From Lumbricus terrestris (Eukaryota; Annelida; Clitellata; Crassiclitellata; Lumbricidae): a stretch of 64,000 nucleotides of DNA. Positions 23,449 through 34,933 of this stretch are shown here, piece after piece; within the stretch, counting starts at the first letter, position 1; each line of letters starts with the position of its first letter. The stretch lies in NCBI GenBank assembly GCA_949752735.1, contig OX457037.1, forward strand, positions 35,137,956 to 35,201,955, written 5' to 3'. A program made the position numbers and the translations under genes. Below the pieces are notes generated by a model. It made no database searches, was not told the origin of the DNA, and saw only the letters and a list, made by a program, of their open reading frames with translations.

Positions 23449-23512
23449 GATTGAGCGACTGTGAATAAGCTGGTTCCATCGACTAAGCTTTCTTGGGCGC
23501 TGTAGAAATTAT
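23449..23512 (+). mobile_element. LINE 3' end fragment
   Basis: GAGCGACTGTGAATAAGCTG GTTCC, then GGGCGCTGTAGAAATT, match the LINE 3' end in plus orientation, without the GATTAC tail. Confidence 0.55.
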
Positions 23513-24286
23513 GTTTGAACAACAGGTCTACGATTCTGCGAAACGATTAGTCCTACAATTACAAAATAGTTATTACAAATCATCAAGTAGCCTATATAGC
23601 CTAATTATCCCTAAAACATGCGCACTACGCATAAAACGGTTTCGAGAGTGGTGCTCGGAGAAAACTTTGTTCAAACAGAAAACTCCAATTCTTACTATTT
23701 CTTAGCACAAGTTAGCAGTCTTATTAGCCTAGGCCTACTTTTAAGTTTTGTCAATGAACAAATAATAATAATTATTATGCCACAGGGATAAACAGTAGCC
23801 TACAGTAGGTGTTCTAATTTTACATTTCTGACTTGTAACCTGGTGCGGTTTGTCACCTGGATTTGTAATACTTTGAATTAAACGAATATCATCATACTGT
23901 CTTCATTGTTCTTATGGTGAACGTAGTCGTGCTGTTTCGAATGGACACTATGAAGGTAAATCATCGTCTGCGTCGCTCTGCGACATTTTTAGTCGGTTAG
24001 AGATCATCCATAAATGACATCACGCACCTAGGAGATGGGAGGGTCACACATTTGTGACGGTCCCTTACTACAGCGAGGATAGCCACCTAGCGAATGGCAA
24101 AGAAAGAAGAAAAAAGAATGGGCTGAACAGCAGGTTAATCGTAATCGTAATCGTAATCTCGAAACTTCTACAGCGCCCACAAAAGCCAAGTCGCGGGAAC
24201 CAGCTTATTCACAGGCGCTCAATCAAAACAAAATCGATAGGCAGCGAGTCAAGTCCGGAGAGTCAGGCAGGCAGATAGATGGACGG

Positions 24287-25893
24287 CTAAGGTGGGTGAT
24301 GTTTAGATTTGAAGTGGCGGGGGATGTAAGGAGAAGAAGAATCAGGATAGGATTTTTGAAAGAGCAATGTTTTCAGTTTTGAGTGAAAGACCTGTGGGGA
24401 GATAGCGAGAGGTGGAGTTTTGGTGAGTTCGTATGATGGGTCGGAAGTTTGCCGAAGTGCTGGCGGAAGTTTGTTCCAGAGAGGTGGAACGGCAATGGCT
24501 ATGGAGCGGTTTGCGAATTTCAGTGATGAAGTGATGGGAGGGCGAAGCAGTGTAATGGAGGATGAGGAGCGTGTTGAACGAGGTGGCTGGATGGTGAACA
24601 ACTGACGAAGGTAGAACGGCTGGGATGATTGAAGTGTATTGTAAGTGAGTGAGAGGACTTTGTATTCGATGCGTTCAGGTATTTTGAGCCAGTGAAGTGA
24701 TTTCAGGACAGGAGTGATGTGGTGACGTTTGGGGGTTTTCGTCACTGCACGGGCGAGGGCATTCTGGATAGCTTGGAGGCGGTTAATTTGGGTTATATCA
24801 ATGTTTAGGAAGAGAGAGTTGCAGTAATCAAGTTTCGCATGAACTATGGATGTGGCTATTGTGGATGCAGTTTTAAAGTCAAGCATAGGTCGGATTCTGC
24901 GGAGATCTCGTATGTGCATGAAACAAGTGCGGGAAAGTTGGGTTATGTGGTCGGAGAAGCTAAGATGCTGGTCAAAGATTACACCTAGGTTTCGGACAGG
25001 AGAATTTGCGGAGAAAGTGTGGATGGAAGAAGAGTCATTGTTGAAGGAAATAGAGGGATCAGGAATTTTCTTGAGTTGCTCTCTGAGGCCAATTAGTATA
25101 AATTCTGTCTTGGAGGGGTTAAGGCAGAGGAGATTTGAGGTCATCCAAGAGGTGATTTGGGTGACCACAGAGAGAAGATTATTTATGGAGTCAGAGAAGC
25201 TGCTTGGAGAGAAAGAGATGAATAATTGGGTGTCGTCAGCATATAGATGATGGTCGACTGTGGATGCCTTTATGAGTGAACTGAGTGGAGTGGTGTAGAG
25301 GATGAACAAGAGGGGCCCGAGGACAGAACCTTGCGGAACACCACAGGTGAGGGGGCGTGATTGAGATGATGTTTCAAGTGTTTTGACTGAGAAAGTGCGT
25401 GATGAGAGATAAGACTGAATCCAAAGGAGAGCAGTGTCGGTAAAGCCAAAGCAGGAAGACAGTCTTTGGAGTAGTATGTTATGGTCGATGGTGTCAAAGG
25501 CTGCAGAGACATCAAGGAGGCAAAGGCAGGAGACTTGTTGATGAGAGATGGCAGAGACAAGTTTATTGTAGAGTGAAGTGAGAAGTGTTTCGGTGGAGTG
25601 CTTTTTAGTAAAGCCGGACTGGTTTGGGTTAAGGAGTGAATTTGAAGTCAAGTAGTCATTGATGCGAGAGAGTACGACACGTTCTGTTAGTTTAGAGATG
25701 AATGAGAGGTTGGAAACAGGTCGATAATTAGAAAGGATTTCCTTATCAAGTGATGGTTTTTTTAGAAGTGGAGTTACCAAAGAATGTTTGAAGAGGAGGG
25801 GAAAGTTGCCAGTAGATAAGGAGAGGTTGATTATTTGTGTGATGATGGGGACAATGATAGATGCGCACTCTTTCAGTAGGGCGGTAGGTATAG
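24287..25893 (-). CDS. LINE polyprotein, C-terminal part: reverse transcriptase
   Basis: This is the continuation of the LINE frame after the inserted element. It reads TALLKECASIIVPIITQIIN, then the RT core: NYRPVSNLSFISK, the QSGF block, motif A LLDVSAAFDTIDH, GVPQGSVLGPLLF, and the catalytic YADD at 25243-25232. The C-terminal RLQAIQNA, LHWLKIP and AVPPLWNKLP blocks are typical of CR1/L2/Rex-like clades. The stop is at 24287-24289. No frameshift or stop interrupts it, so the element was young when it was hit by the transposon. Confidence 0.88.
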
Positions 25894-28027
25894 TAAGGTG
25901 GAGTGAAAATAATGGTTGAATTTTATTTTTATTTTCTTAAACTGGCAGGGTATGCAATAGTTGCTATGTCATAATATAAGCATTCTGGCAAAGTCTTAGA
26001 TTTCTGACATTTTTTCTTCATCGACCCCCACGGCATCAAAGATTTCACATAATTCAGCATGTACGGCAATGTCATAATGATGCGAATGAAGAATTGTTTT
26101 CAAGGCCAAGATGCAGAATTGCAGATTCATGAGTACATTATGTCACAATATCACTGAAATACTCAATGATTACTCAATTACTCATGCTTTAAAGAGATGT
26201 GGTCTACGCAACGTCAACTCCAAGAGTCGGATGACTCCTCCAACTGCACCCGTATTGACGTTTGTGCCGTCGCAACCAATCGCATGCAATTCATCTGTGT
26301 TAATGTTTTTGTTGCGGAGGAAAGTTATAATGCCATTTTCAATTGATTTTGATGCACCACTCGATGGTGTTATATGCCCAAGATACACTGAATTTGGCTC
26401 ATAAACCAAAGTCACATGCTCCTCCACGATTGTTTTGGCATAATACTTTTTACCTTTTTTCACCTGAATTCTGGTTCGATCCTTGCGTCCGTCAAAGTAT
26501 AATGCGGAGACAGAAGCAGGCAAGTCGTGCTGTAGCGCTTTTCTAACGCGTTTACGCGCTCTCCGGATTTTGCTTCGGTCAATGACCATGGAATTATCAT
26601 GTTCATTGATAATTCCCACATCTTGAAGAACAGCGCTAACAAGTGAAGCGGCACTTCGATCAGAGACACATTCACGAGCGACGGTTGGTAAATCGAGCCT
26701 CATTTGAAATGTTCTCTTTCTTCCACAAAGTCCTGCGTTAGTCTGTACTTCGATATCTGAGTCTTGCCTTATTTCAGGATCGGTATCGTTGCTCGCAATG
26801 CTCGTTTCAGGATCCTTGGCCTCAGCTGACGTGCCGGCTTCAGCTGAAGTTTCTTTTTGTAGCTTAACGTAGGCCCTATGTCTCGTATCGATGCTTTCTC
26901 TTCTCACGTCTTGCAAGCTGTCTGGTTAATACGACGTCAATGCCACCAATCTTCATTTCACGCACCGTCCTCTGATCTGCAAGAAAAGAGCGTTCGACAA
27001 TGGGCACCTTCCTCTCCCTTTCACAGGTGCACGCTGCTTCGGTATGACATTTGCAAGCAGCGATATCGAACAGTTGCGAATTGCACTCCATCGCATAGGA
27101 TTTCAACTTCGTTTGGTACTTCTGGTTACTTTTTCTTCTCTTGAATGGTTTAAGAATATTTAGATACTGGTGATTCAATGTTTTGATTTTTTCGACGACA
27201 CGCCTGTGCCCAATCGTTGGGATCGAAGCTTTGTGCCACAAAAGCTCACACCTAGTAGCAACTGCTTGTGAAACCTCTGCAATGCTTGGCTCTTTAGCAC
27301 TAGCATCCGTCTTCTTTTGATGGCGAACAAACAAGTAGGCCTAGTACTTCATAATGTCACCAAGTGTGGGCAAAACGTTTTCAAATAGATCCTCTGGCGA
27401 TCCAAATACTGGACAACACGTGTCATTTCTCGTCTTACGTTTAAAAACTTTGGTAGCCATTAGCCTATGCTCTCTAAAAATATACAAGAGCAATCAATGA
27501 ATAGCCACAATAGCCACATTACAGACAGTAGCTTCACTGAGATATCTGACATATTTTAGAACAATATAGAATTATAGATCGTAATCCTATTCGCGAAAGG
27601 CTGATTCAGTATTTTCGATAGACACGATAAAACTAGCATTAAGGTAATTACTAATGAAGCTAAAAGAATGTGTTCACTTTCCGGCGAAGATGATAGTTGG
27701 CGTACTCACCTTTTGTATGGAATATCACTTTATAAATAATTTTCACAATTTTCACAAACCTCCATGTTTGTTTACAAATCCATTTAGTCTGGTTCCCTGC
27801 GAAATTCCTGCAATAATTACTTTAAAAATGCGCCTCCTAGAAACCCGACTTTTCATCAATTTTTGCCACTTTTTCTAAAAAATGTGCAATGTTGTGCATG
27901 GCTGGGGCCAATGAAGAATACATTTTAAAATTACAAAATTTTGCACCTACACTACTTTACATATGGAACAACTATTCCCACCCCTGCCAGTCAAACATTT
28001 TAACCTTAGTTTTTTCACTCCACCTTA
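25894..28027 (-). mobile_element. hAT-like DNA transposon inserted in the LINE
   Basis: The 16-bp inverted termini TAAGGTGGAGTGAAAA are at 25894-25909 and 28012-28027. They are flanked by a perfect 8-bp duplication AGGTATAG (25886-25893 and 28028-28035). Excision with one duplicate restores the LINE frame exactly. The 8-bp TSD and the Asp motifs of the transposase suit a hAT-like superfamily, although TA...TA ends are unlike the usual CA...TG. The transposase inside is internally deleted, so this copy was probably moved by a transposase made elsewhere. Confidence 0.9.
26182..27458 (-). pseudogene. Broken transposase of an unusual hAT-like family
   Basis: It starts at an ATG at about 27458 (MATKVFKRKTRN), meets a TAG within TAC TAG GCC TAC near 27343, and continues as LFVRHQKKTDAS. 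It then passes a Cys pair region (DIAACKCHTEAACTC) and LADQRTVREMKIG, and changes frame near 26880-26916. The second frame has ALYFDGRKDRT and AIGCDGTNVNTGAVGGVIRL, probably the first two catalytic Asp blocks. After LTLRRP it jumps to HLFKA and stops at 26182; the expected CxxH block and the C-terminal half with the catalytic Glu are missing. The family assignment rests on my recollection of related unannotated animal proteins. Confidence 0.6.
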
Positions 28028-29597
28028 AGGTATAGGGTCGAGTTCGCACTGCTTGTTTGGGAGAGATTGTAATAAATTGGACACTTCAGACTCTGATGTT
28101 GGGCTAAAAGCAGATATTGATGATTGAGGTGGGGAAGACGGAAGGTCGTGAGTGGAGGAGGGTGTATCTGCAGGTGAGTCGATGGTAGATTTTGAGAGGA
28201 GTGATTGCAGAGAGAGACGGATAGTAGTTACTTTGCCAGAGAAGAACGAACAAAAGGAGTCAGCGATTGAAGAAGATGGTAGAGAGTTTGGAAGTGGGCT
28301 AGAGGAGTTCCGATGTAGGAGTTGGTTTACCGTTTTCCAGAGAAGACGAGGATTACAAGATCGGGATTGAACTAGTGAGGAGTAAAACCTCTTCTTGGCC
28401 ATTGCCAGAAGGTGATGGTATTTGTTTGTAGCAGCTTTTAGAGCAGAGAGGAGTTGAGGGTCATGGGTTCGTTTGTAAGTACGCTCAAGGCGTCGACGGA
28501 AAGATTTGAAGGCCTGGAGGTAGGAGTTATACCAAGGGTTGTTAGAGTGAGAACCAGATTTGGTAATAGTAGGAGCGTGTTTGTCGAGGATCATGGAGAG
28601 AGTGGTGTTGTAGGAGGACAGGAGGTCATCTAGAGAGGACGGAGGATTTAGGATGAGGTCTGAGGAGGCAAGATCGTGCTTGAAGGCTTCAATGTTTATG
28701 GAGCTGATGCGGCGGAAAGAATGAGAGACGGGATCAGGACGCGGAGTAGGTAGTATGTTAAGTTGTGTGAAAATGGGGTAATGGTCAGAAGGAGTATCAA
28801 AAGAGAAAGATATGTTTGGCGATAGCCTTGAGAGAGACGATGTGATGATGAGGTCAAGTGTGTGGTTGTGAGAGTGGGTGGGAAAGTTGACGTGTTGGAC
28901 CAGATTAGTAGATGACAAGAGCGTGAGGAAGTCGGGAGCAAGTGAGTCAGATGGGTTGTCAACATGTATGTTGAAATCCCCTGTGATCAAGAATTCATGA
29001 GGAGTTGTGGCAGCAGTGGAGAGTAAGTTGGTAAATTCCTGCAAGAAAACAGAGTTAGGTTTAGAGTATGAGGAGGAGGAGGGAGGGCGGTAGACATTGA
29101 AGATGGTTAGGATTGAGTTCGGGAGTTTGAGAGTGATTGAGGCGCATTCAAAAGATGTGAAACAGTAGCCAGGTGAGTCAAGGACAGTGGAGGGCTCTCG
29201 GGTTAGAAATGCAATCCCTCCACCTGTGGTATTCCGGTCGGTTGTCAATTTTGAGGGACGAGGGGTGCTGTACAAGTGGTAACCAGAGGGGATACAATCT
29301 TGATATTGAGCATGAGTTGTGCCTGAATGGAACCATGTTTCGGTTAAAGCAAAGAGGTCTGGAGGAAGAGAGGAAAGAGACAAGTCGTTTATTTCAGCAG
29401 CGTGAGCTGGATGAAGCAGAGAGCGCATATTTAGAGAACATAGTAGAAATTTGTTTTTGTCTTGTATAGGAGGAGGAGAAGGAGGAGGAGGGGAAGGAGG
29501 CGGTGGGAGAAGAGGAAGAGGAGGAGGAGAGGTAGCGGTAGACACAGCAGCAGCAGTAAGAGGACAGCTAGGCTGAGGAGGAGGAGGAGGAGGAGGA

Positions 29598-29631
<34 letters not shown>

Positions 29632-29962
29632 TGGTAGTAGAAACAGAATAGGGTGTAGGCGGGGGAGAGTGAGAGGCGAAACACCTATTGATTGGGCCCG
29701 GATTTGCATGTATGTCGCCAGAAAGTAGAATTAAGATGAAGAATAGACTATTGTGAGTACGGTGCTGAGATTGTATTTTGCGTCGAATTGCTAAGAAAAA
29801 CGGCAGAGGAATGTGGGCCATGTAACCATTCTCTTGTGTAGCAGTCAGAAAGTGGGCGGGGTTATGATGCCGGGGTGAGAACGGTATGTAGGTCAGTGAG
29901 AGGCTGGAGGGGTGATACTGGATAAAGAATAAGCACGTCCAAAACAAGAAGGAAACGACCAA
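28025..29962 (-). CDS. LINE polyprotein, N-terminal part: 2A-like motif and APE endonuclease
   Basis: The open frame is 645 residues. Residues 71-90 form a hydrophobic stretch ending SGDIHANPGP, a 2A-like ribosome-skipping signature (29693-29716), followed by a Pro/Ala-rich linker. The AP-endonuclease domain spans about residues 171-400: Asn178 in SLNMRS, Glu208 in TETW, GDFN (Asp329, Asn331) and SDH (His394). After this come typical linker sequences up to SLPNKQCELDPIP. The stop codon TAA is supplied by the terminal inverted repeat of the inserted transposon, not by decay of the LINE. The domain nicks target DNA to prime reverse transcription. Confidence 0.85.
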
Positions 29963-29999
29963 GAATCACAGTGAGCCATAGAAAGTTAGGATCATGAAA

Positions 30000-31650
30000 T
30001 GTCGGCAGGCTGTTTTAGCCATGACATAGGCCTACTTATGTCATCATTGAAGGGAGATTGGAGCGGGGAAAAAGAGGGGAACAGGCCTACCGATACAGAT
30101 GATGCTGGGATGGATCATGGATGCTGAATGAAGGATACAGGCTGAAGAGAAAAGCACAGCGAAGAGAAGAATGGCATCATTGGAAGTTGAAACCTGCCGA
30201 GAGGCAGAGAACTTAAAGAAGAAGATAGGCCTACCACAATGAAAATGGGATTTTTGTGGCACTAGTTTATAAAAGAAATTAGAAGTGCTCGAACACTATC
30301 AGCAAATAGAATGGTCTCTGGACCTAATGGAAATTATTATGGCAAAAAAATGTTAACAAGATCAAGATCCAGGGCAGCTTACTCCACCAAACTCCCATGG
30401 GGTCGCCCAAAAACTACCTAGGCAGAAAATTGCCTACTTTGGCCCCTTCTCCTCCCTCTGTAAAAACTCCCCACCCCACACCTCTTTGTTGATGTCACAT
30501 GAACATATGCACCAGGATAATCAGGACGACATATATGTATTGAGATAAGGTTAATTACGGACAGTCGGACACGTTTGCATTACATTATGAATGTGCTATA
30601 AGGTCTGTTCTTAGTCCCTGATCACAATACACTAGTCATTTTTGGAAAACTGCCGATTATATATGAACTGTGTTGCCACGAATTTAACCGGTAGTTGAAT
30701 GACTTCCTGACACTAAACACTTGCTATGAATTAAACTTTTTTTACATCACCAATCAGCTGGGCAATCGGTGCTGATGAGCCAGACACACCCCCAATGAAG
30801 ATGGTTCAAATCATGAGCGTGTTAAAGAGGTAGGAATGCAAGGCCCTAGGATAGAATCGTGAAAGATGCAGACAACCAATCTACAAGTAAAATGCCCCTC
30901 ATCCAAGTTAAATGCTCCTCATTTAAACCCAGCTCAGCTACTTGATTGCAGAATGCAGGAGCATGAAAAAAAAACTCTTAGAAAAAGATCCATTTGCTGG
31001 ATTTGAAGCCAACTTCATTGCGTCGACTCCAAGTGGTCGATGACGGAAGAAATTCTTTAACTGAGATACCTATAAATGCGGTAGGAACAAGTGTTCACTA
31101 AATTACCTGCCAAGGTCAGCTGAACTTCAACCATGGCATAACTAACACGAAACAGGAATCAAGTCATATACAGGAAACAAGCTTCACGTTTAATCAGTAG
31201 CATAAACACCAGCTTCCTGAAATCTCATTCCAAACGGCATAATAAATTAGAGCAAGTTCCTGAGAACATCCATAGCACAAGTAAAAACATTCCTTCTCAA
31301 GCAAGTTATGGACAGCACGCAAGCATTCCGGAATTTCAACAACTGAAGGCTTACTCTTGTTTCTCAGCTCTGAACCGCATAGAAAATTTCAAGTTCATAC
31401 TTTATTTTTTTTAAGATTGGAAAGTCTAAATGTATTCATAATATAGAATTGATGTATTGCGAAAATGCCAAACAATTCAGTTATATTACTTTAAATAAAA
31501 AAACCTAATACTCGATCGTACGCAACGAAAAGATGCTAACCAATCATGATTTAAATCCCGTCTAAACTACTTTTTAGGTCGCTTATAAACGAACACTGAT
31601 TCTAAAAAATCTAGATTCCTCAGAAGTTTTCCCTCGTGGGTCCAAAGTCA
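30000..31650. other. Unassigned DNA between LINE and cytochrome c
   Basis: The first bases may belong to the LINE 5' end. No supported exon or bounded repeat. AT-rich sequence at 31380-31560 probably holds the cytochrome c 3' UTR. Confidence 0.4.
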
Positions 31651-31656
31651 AAGCAG

Positions 31657-31802
31657 CTATTTTGTGGCGCTTTCAAGGTACGCGATTAGATCCGAACGCG
31701 CGCTCGCACTCTTCAACCCCGCAAAGATCATCTTCGTTCCAGGGATGTACTTCTTCGGATTCTCCAGGTACTCGAAAAGAGTGTCCCTTGTCCACTGGAT
31801 GC
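31657..31802 (-). CDS. CYCS: Cytochrome c, terminal exon
   Basis: The acceptor TTTTCAG|GC at 31803/31802 restores the split Gly codon. The exon encodes [19 protein letters not shown], then [12 protein letters not shown] with the axial Met80, and the C-terminal helix [11 protein letters not shown], ending in TAG at 31659-31657. Lys72, Lys73 and Lys79 are all present, in contrast to the paralogue. The intron is about 1.1 kb. Nothing in it looks like another gene. Confidence 0.93.
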
Positions 31803-32923
31803 CTGAAAACAAATACAAAAGAGGTTTGTCTGTACAGTATATTAGAATACGAATAACTGCAAATTCAAGCAAAACAACTATTTCAGCCATTGTTCAAAGG
31901 CAGCTCATATGTGACCCATCCCCAAAAAATCAGTCCCTCGTCGAAAATGTCATTAGGGCAGAAAATGACCAAAAACGAAGGGACGCCTCAAAAGAATTGA
32001 AACTGACACTATTGCAAAAACAGGTCTAGCATATATATATTTAATGGAAATAGCATAAAAAATAATTGTTTAGACGTATCTAAATGTAAATTTTTGCTAA
32101 GAGCTCAACATCTGTCGACTGAAATTTCGCTACTTTTGTTGCACTATTTAATCAGGCTACAGATAGAATCGAAAAGCGTGATTGGTCTAGCCTCGAACAA
32201 GAAAATCCTCTTTTTCTGTACAATTAATAAAGTATGGCCTTCTTGTATTTAATAGGCACAGAGATTGGCCCGAAAGAGGTCAACTAACAGTAAACAAATT
32301 AGAATTGCACTACAACAATGAGCATGTGACCAAATCTTGCGCATGGTTGGCTAGACAGGTCGGCTTTGATCATGCCTAGTCGCAAGACCTAGTTTGCACA
32401 AGCTGCGCCAAATATCTCATTAGAGATTAAATGTTTCGATTTGGCGCTTGAACCAAGTGCATTTCAACTAATATTAAACATGACTATAGGTCTCAACCCA
32501 ATTGATATCAGAGAAAAATCAATAAATTTACTATATACTCTCCAAAAATAAATTTTTACATTGACTTAGAACTGCACCACTTCTGAGCTTTGTAAAGATG
32601 GCATCATCTAATTAAAGTTGTACTGGCAGTGTACACTGTACAGCCACCCTTTATTGGTTGCAATCAGTTTGGTCTCACGGCAACCTTTATATATTATAGT
32701 CACTAGCTAGTCAGTCCAAATGCGTCAATCATCTCTTATAATTTTCTAATAAAACAATATTTTAAAATAAGAATTCAATCACATGTCCGATTGTCCGTGA
32801 GCAGTCAAATCGGATGAACACTTCTGAAACTGACATTCGGATAATTTTCGGCATTCGTTAACATCCCTACATAGCATGTAAACCAGTTAGAAAAACCTCA
32901 GATTATTATTCGACATGACTCAC

Positions 32924-33113
32924 CCTTCTTTTTGTTGGCATCTGTGTAAGAAAAACCAGGTGCCTGGCCAGTTGATCTTCCTATCAGTCCGTGAAGGTTG
33001 GGACCATTTATGTGCTTGCCACCTTTCTCAACAGTATGGCACTGCTTACACCTCTGCTTAAAGACGTTCGCTCCCTTTTCAGCATCACCAGCTGTAAGTT
33101 TATTATCAGCCAT
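32924..33113 (-). CDS. CYCS: Cytochrome c, first coding exon
   Basis: This exon encodes [18 protein letters not shown], then CKQCH (residues 22-26), [10 protein letters not shown] and [14 protein letters not shown], all canonical for the soluble electron carrier between complex III and cytochrome c oxidase that also triggers apoptosomes in many animals. The ATG at 33113-33111 follows a short stretch of 5' UTR after the acceptor TTTTCAG at 33132-33126, so a 5' UTR intron is likely. The donor G|GTGAGT at 32924/32923 is phase 1. Length (111 residues with the next exon) and intron position are identical to the paralogue at 19791-17521, which points to tandem duplication of an intron-containing gene about 13 kb apart on the same strand. 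Confidence 0.93.
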
Positions 33114-33228
33114 CTCGTACAAAGTCTGAAAATGATAGAAAATTCACAGCACATGTCAAATATTTGAAGAGAAAATCTGAACATGCAGAAACTGTCTCAG
33201 CAGGTTTCATATCTGATGGCAGATAACC

Positions 33229-33715
33229 AGGATAGACTGGAGTGTTGCGACCCTTCGTGATCCCTTCTCGGATGGTTGGTTGCTAAACAGGCTGAAATTG
33301 AGACTGATTGCTAGGTTGGTTGCTGGTCTTGCTAAGGAGGGTGGTTGCACTAGAAAGACCGGATCTGAAAATCTGACTTTGAGACGGGGTGCAAATGAGT
33401 CCTGAAGGCTAAAATTGAAGCTGGTTGATGAAGTTTAGCTGATAAGAAGGTTCAATGCTGATAAGGTTGGTTGATAAGAAGGTTGAATGCTGAGACGGTT
33501 GGTTGCTTAGTAAACTGTTGCCAAGGAGACTGAATATGAGGCTGGTTTCTAAGGATGCTTTCCTTGTATAATAAGTGGTGGCAAGATAAATTTTGTAGAT
33601 TATGCTGATTATTCACCTTTATCAATATACCCACTGTATAATCAGCATAATCTACAAAATTTATCTTTCCATTCGAGAAGGGATCACGAAGGGTCGCAAC
33701 ACTCCATTCTATCCT
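33229..33715. repeat. Foldback element with nested perfect hairpin
   Basis: The outer arms at 33229-33270 and 33674-33715 are 42-nt reverse complements with one mismatch (contain GAGTGTTGCGACCCTTCGTG). Inside, 33583-33612 and 33638-33667 are perfect 30-nt reverse complements with a 25-nt spacer. Between them are several GGTTG-rich degenerate repeats. It lies just upstream of the canonical cytochrome c start. Confidence 0.85.
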
Positions 33716-34050
33716 AGTCTGGGTGCTCATACTGTGTGTAATACAATCTGGATGGACAATGGAAAATTGATGAGGAGGATTTCATGTCAATGATCTGTTC
33801 TCTCCCAGTGAGTGGTGGTCGTACTGCTCATACATGATCGTCCTCAGTGCAACAAAACTGGAATTTTACCAGCGTGTTAAACATGGTTGCTTACCACTTG
33901 GGGAGTGAGTTTAGGATATAAATGGCAGCACTCTGGCATGATGAGCAGAAAATCAGCACGAACGTGGGACCACTTCCAGTTACCCTCACAAAGGTGGACT
34001 CACCTTTACGTTCGCCAGATGGCGTTGACAAAGGAGCAACAGGACAACAC

Positions 34051-34133
34051 TAGTTATTATCATAGATTAATTGTTTGGCAGTTACTGTTGTCACAACAGT
34101 AACTGTCAAACAATCAATCTACGATAATAACTA
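34051..34133. repeat. 83-bp near-perfect palindrome
   Basis: The two 41-nt arms meet with a single base (34092) between them and only three mismatches; the centre reads CTGTTGTCACAACAG. Such spacer-free palindromes can extrude cruciforms. It could be a MITE reduced to its ends. Confidence 0.85.
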
Positions 34134-34830
34134 ATTAACTTTTGATCATCTGCTCATACTATGCAGTATGAAATCATACTGCATTGTCTCAGTTTGAAAT
34201 AATAAACGAAAATAATAAGTGCACTTGCTTTAACTTGCTTCCGAGCCATTCTATAATTTAACCCGAGATTATTATGACACAATTGCATCATAATGTCAAC
34301 CACTATAAATTATCTGAAGTCCTGCATCACCAACTCCGCCACTGGTTCCACTCTGCCAGTGCCAGTCCCAAGCCTGGATAAAGGAGGAGGGCGACCCTAA
34401 TCATCTTTGAAATGTCAGTGGACATCGTTAAACAGCAACAAGCACCATCTCTGCCAAGGACATTACCAGATTAAGCGATTACGCCACGTTTCCAAATAGA
34501 TCTAGCCGATTACACCTTCGAAGCCTCCCGGTTACGAACCCCAATACTAATTTGGAACATCACAAATTATGATGCAATTCACATAATTATAATAATTATT
34601 TCGCGAGCCTCGTGCGTCTAAATCAACAGAAAAACGTAGAAATATACGCATGCCTAATATTTCCGGTCAGCAATACGCCGGTTCGAGGTCGTACAAATAC
34701 CGTGAATTTTCAGATAAACTAGAATACAACCGGTACGGATAAATAAGAATTTCTTACTGATACGATAACACTTAATAGAAAACTACATTGATCGAAATTA
34801 ATTACCTAAATGTCTTTGAAATCTTCTAAC

Positions 34831-34930
34831 CTTTCCACCGCTGTACTACACGAACTGAAGGACGGAGCTTATTCTTGCTTCTCTCGGGCGTTCAACCCGT
34901 CAGAGGTCAACAGGACGGTCGATTTTGTAA
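34831..34930 (-). other. Possible 5' UTR exon of the canonical cytochrome c
   Basis: On the minus strand a GC-richer stretch ends with a donor-like AAAG|GTTAGA at 34831/34830. It is the best candidate for the non-coding first exon expected upstream of the acceptor at 33126. There is no transcript evidence and its 5' limit is arbitrary. If correct, the 5' UTR intron would be about 1.7 kb and would contain the foldback elements at 33229-33715 and 34051-34133. Confidence 0.25.
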
Positions 34931-34933
34931 GGG

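Larger units (their letters stand above)
22750..24130. other. Unassigned DNA, dense in TAGGCCTA words
   Basis: Between 23030 and 23280 the words TAGGCCTA, TACATGT and TAGGCCC cluster around an AC array. A partial end of the GTCCATAAAnnACnTCAC element is at 24003-24030. Confidence 0.4.
24137..29990 (-). mobile_element. CR1/L2-like LINE, interrupted by a DNA transposon
   Basis: This is a non-LTR retrotransposon with an N-terminal 2A-like motif, an APE-type endonuclease and a reverse transcriptase. The 3' end carries short tandem repeats (GATTAC units on the minus strand, 24137-24160), as in L2/CR1-like elements. With the 2134-bp insertion and one TSD copy removed, a single frame of about 1177 codons runs from 29962 to 24287. 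The exact 5' end is not visible. Fragments of the same 3' end occur at about 861-955, 17349-17520, 23449-23512 and 52268-52354. Confidence 0.88.

Noticed and set aside
29431..29709. Poly-Leu frame on the minus strand and poly-Arg frame on the plus strand
   Set aside because: Shadow frames of the Pro/Ala-rich linker of the LINE polyprotein.
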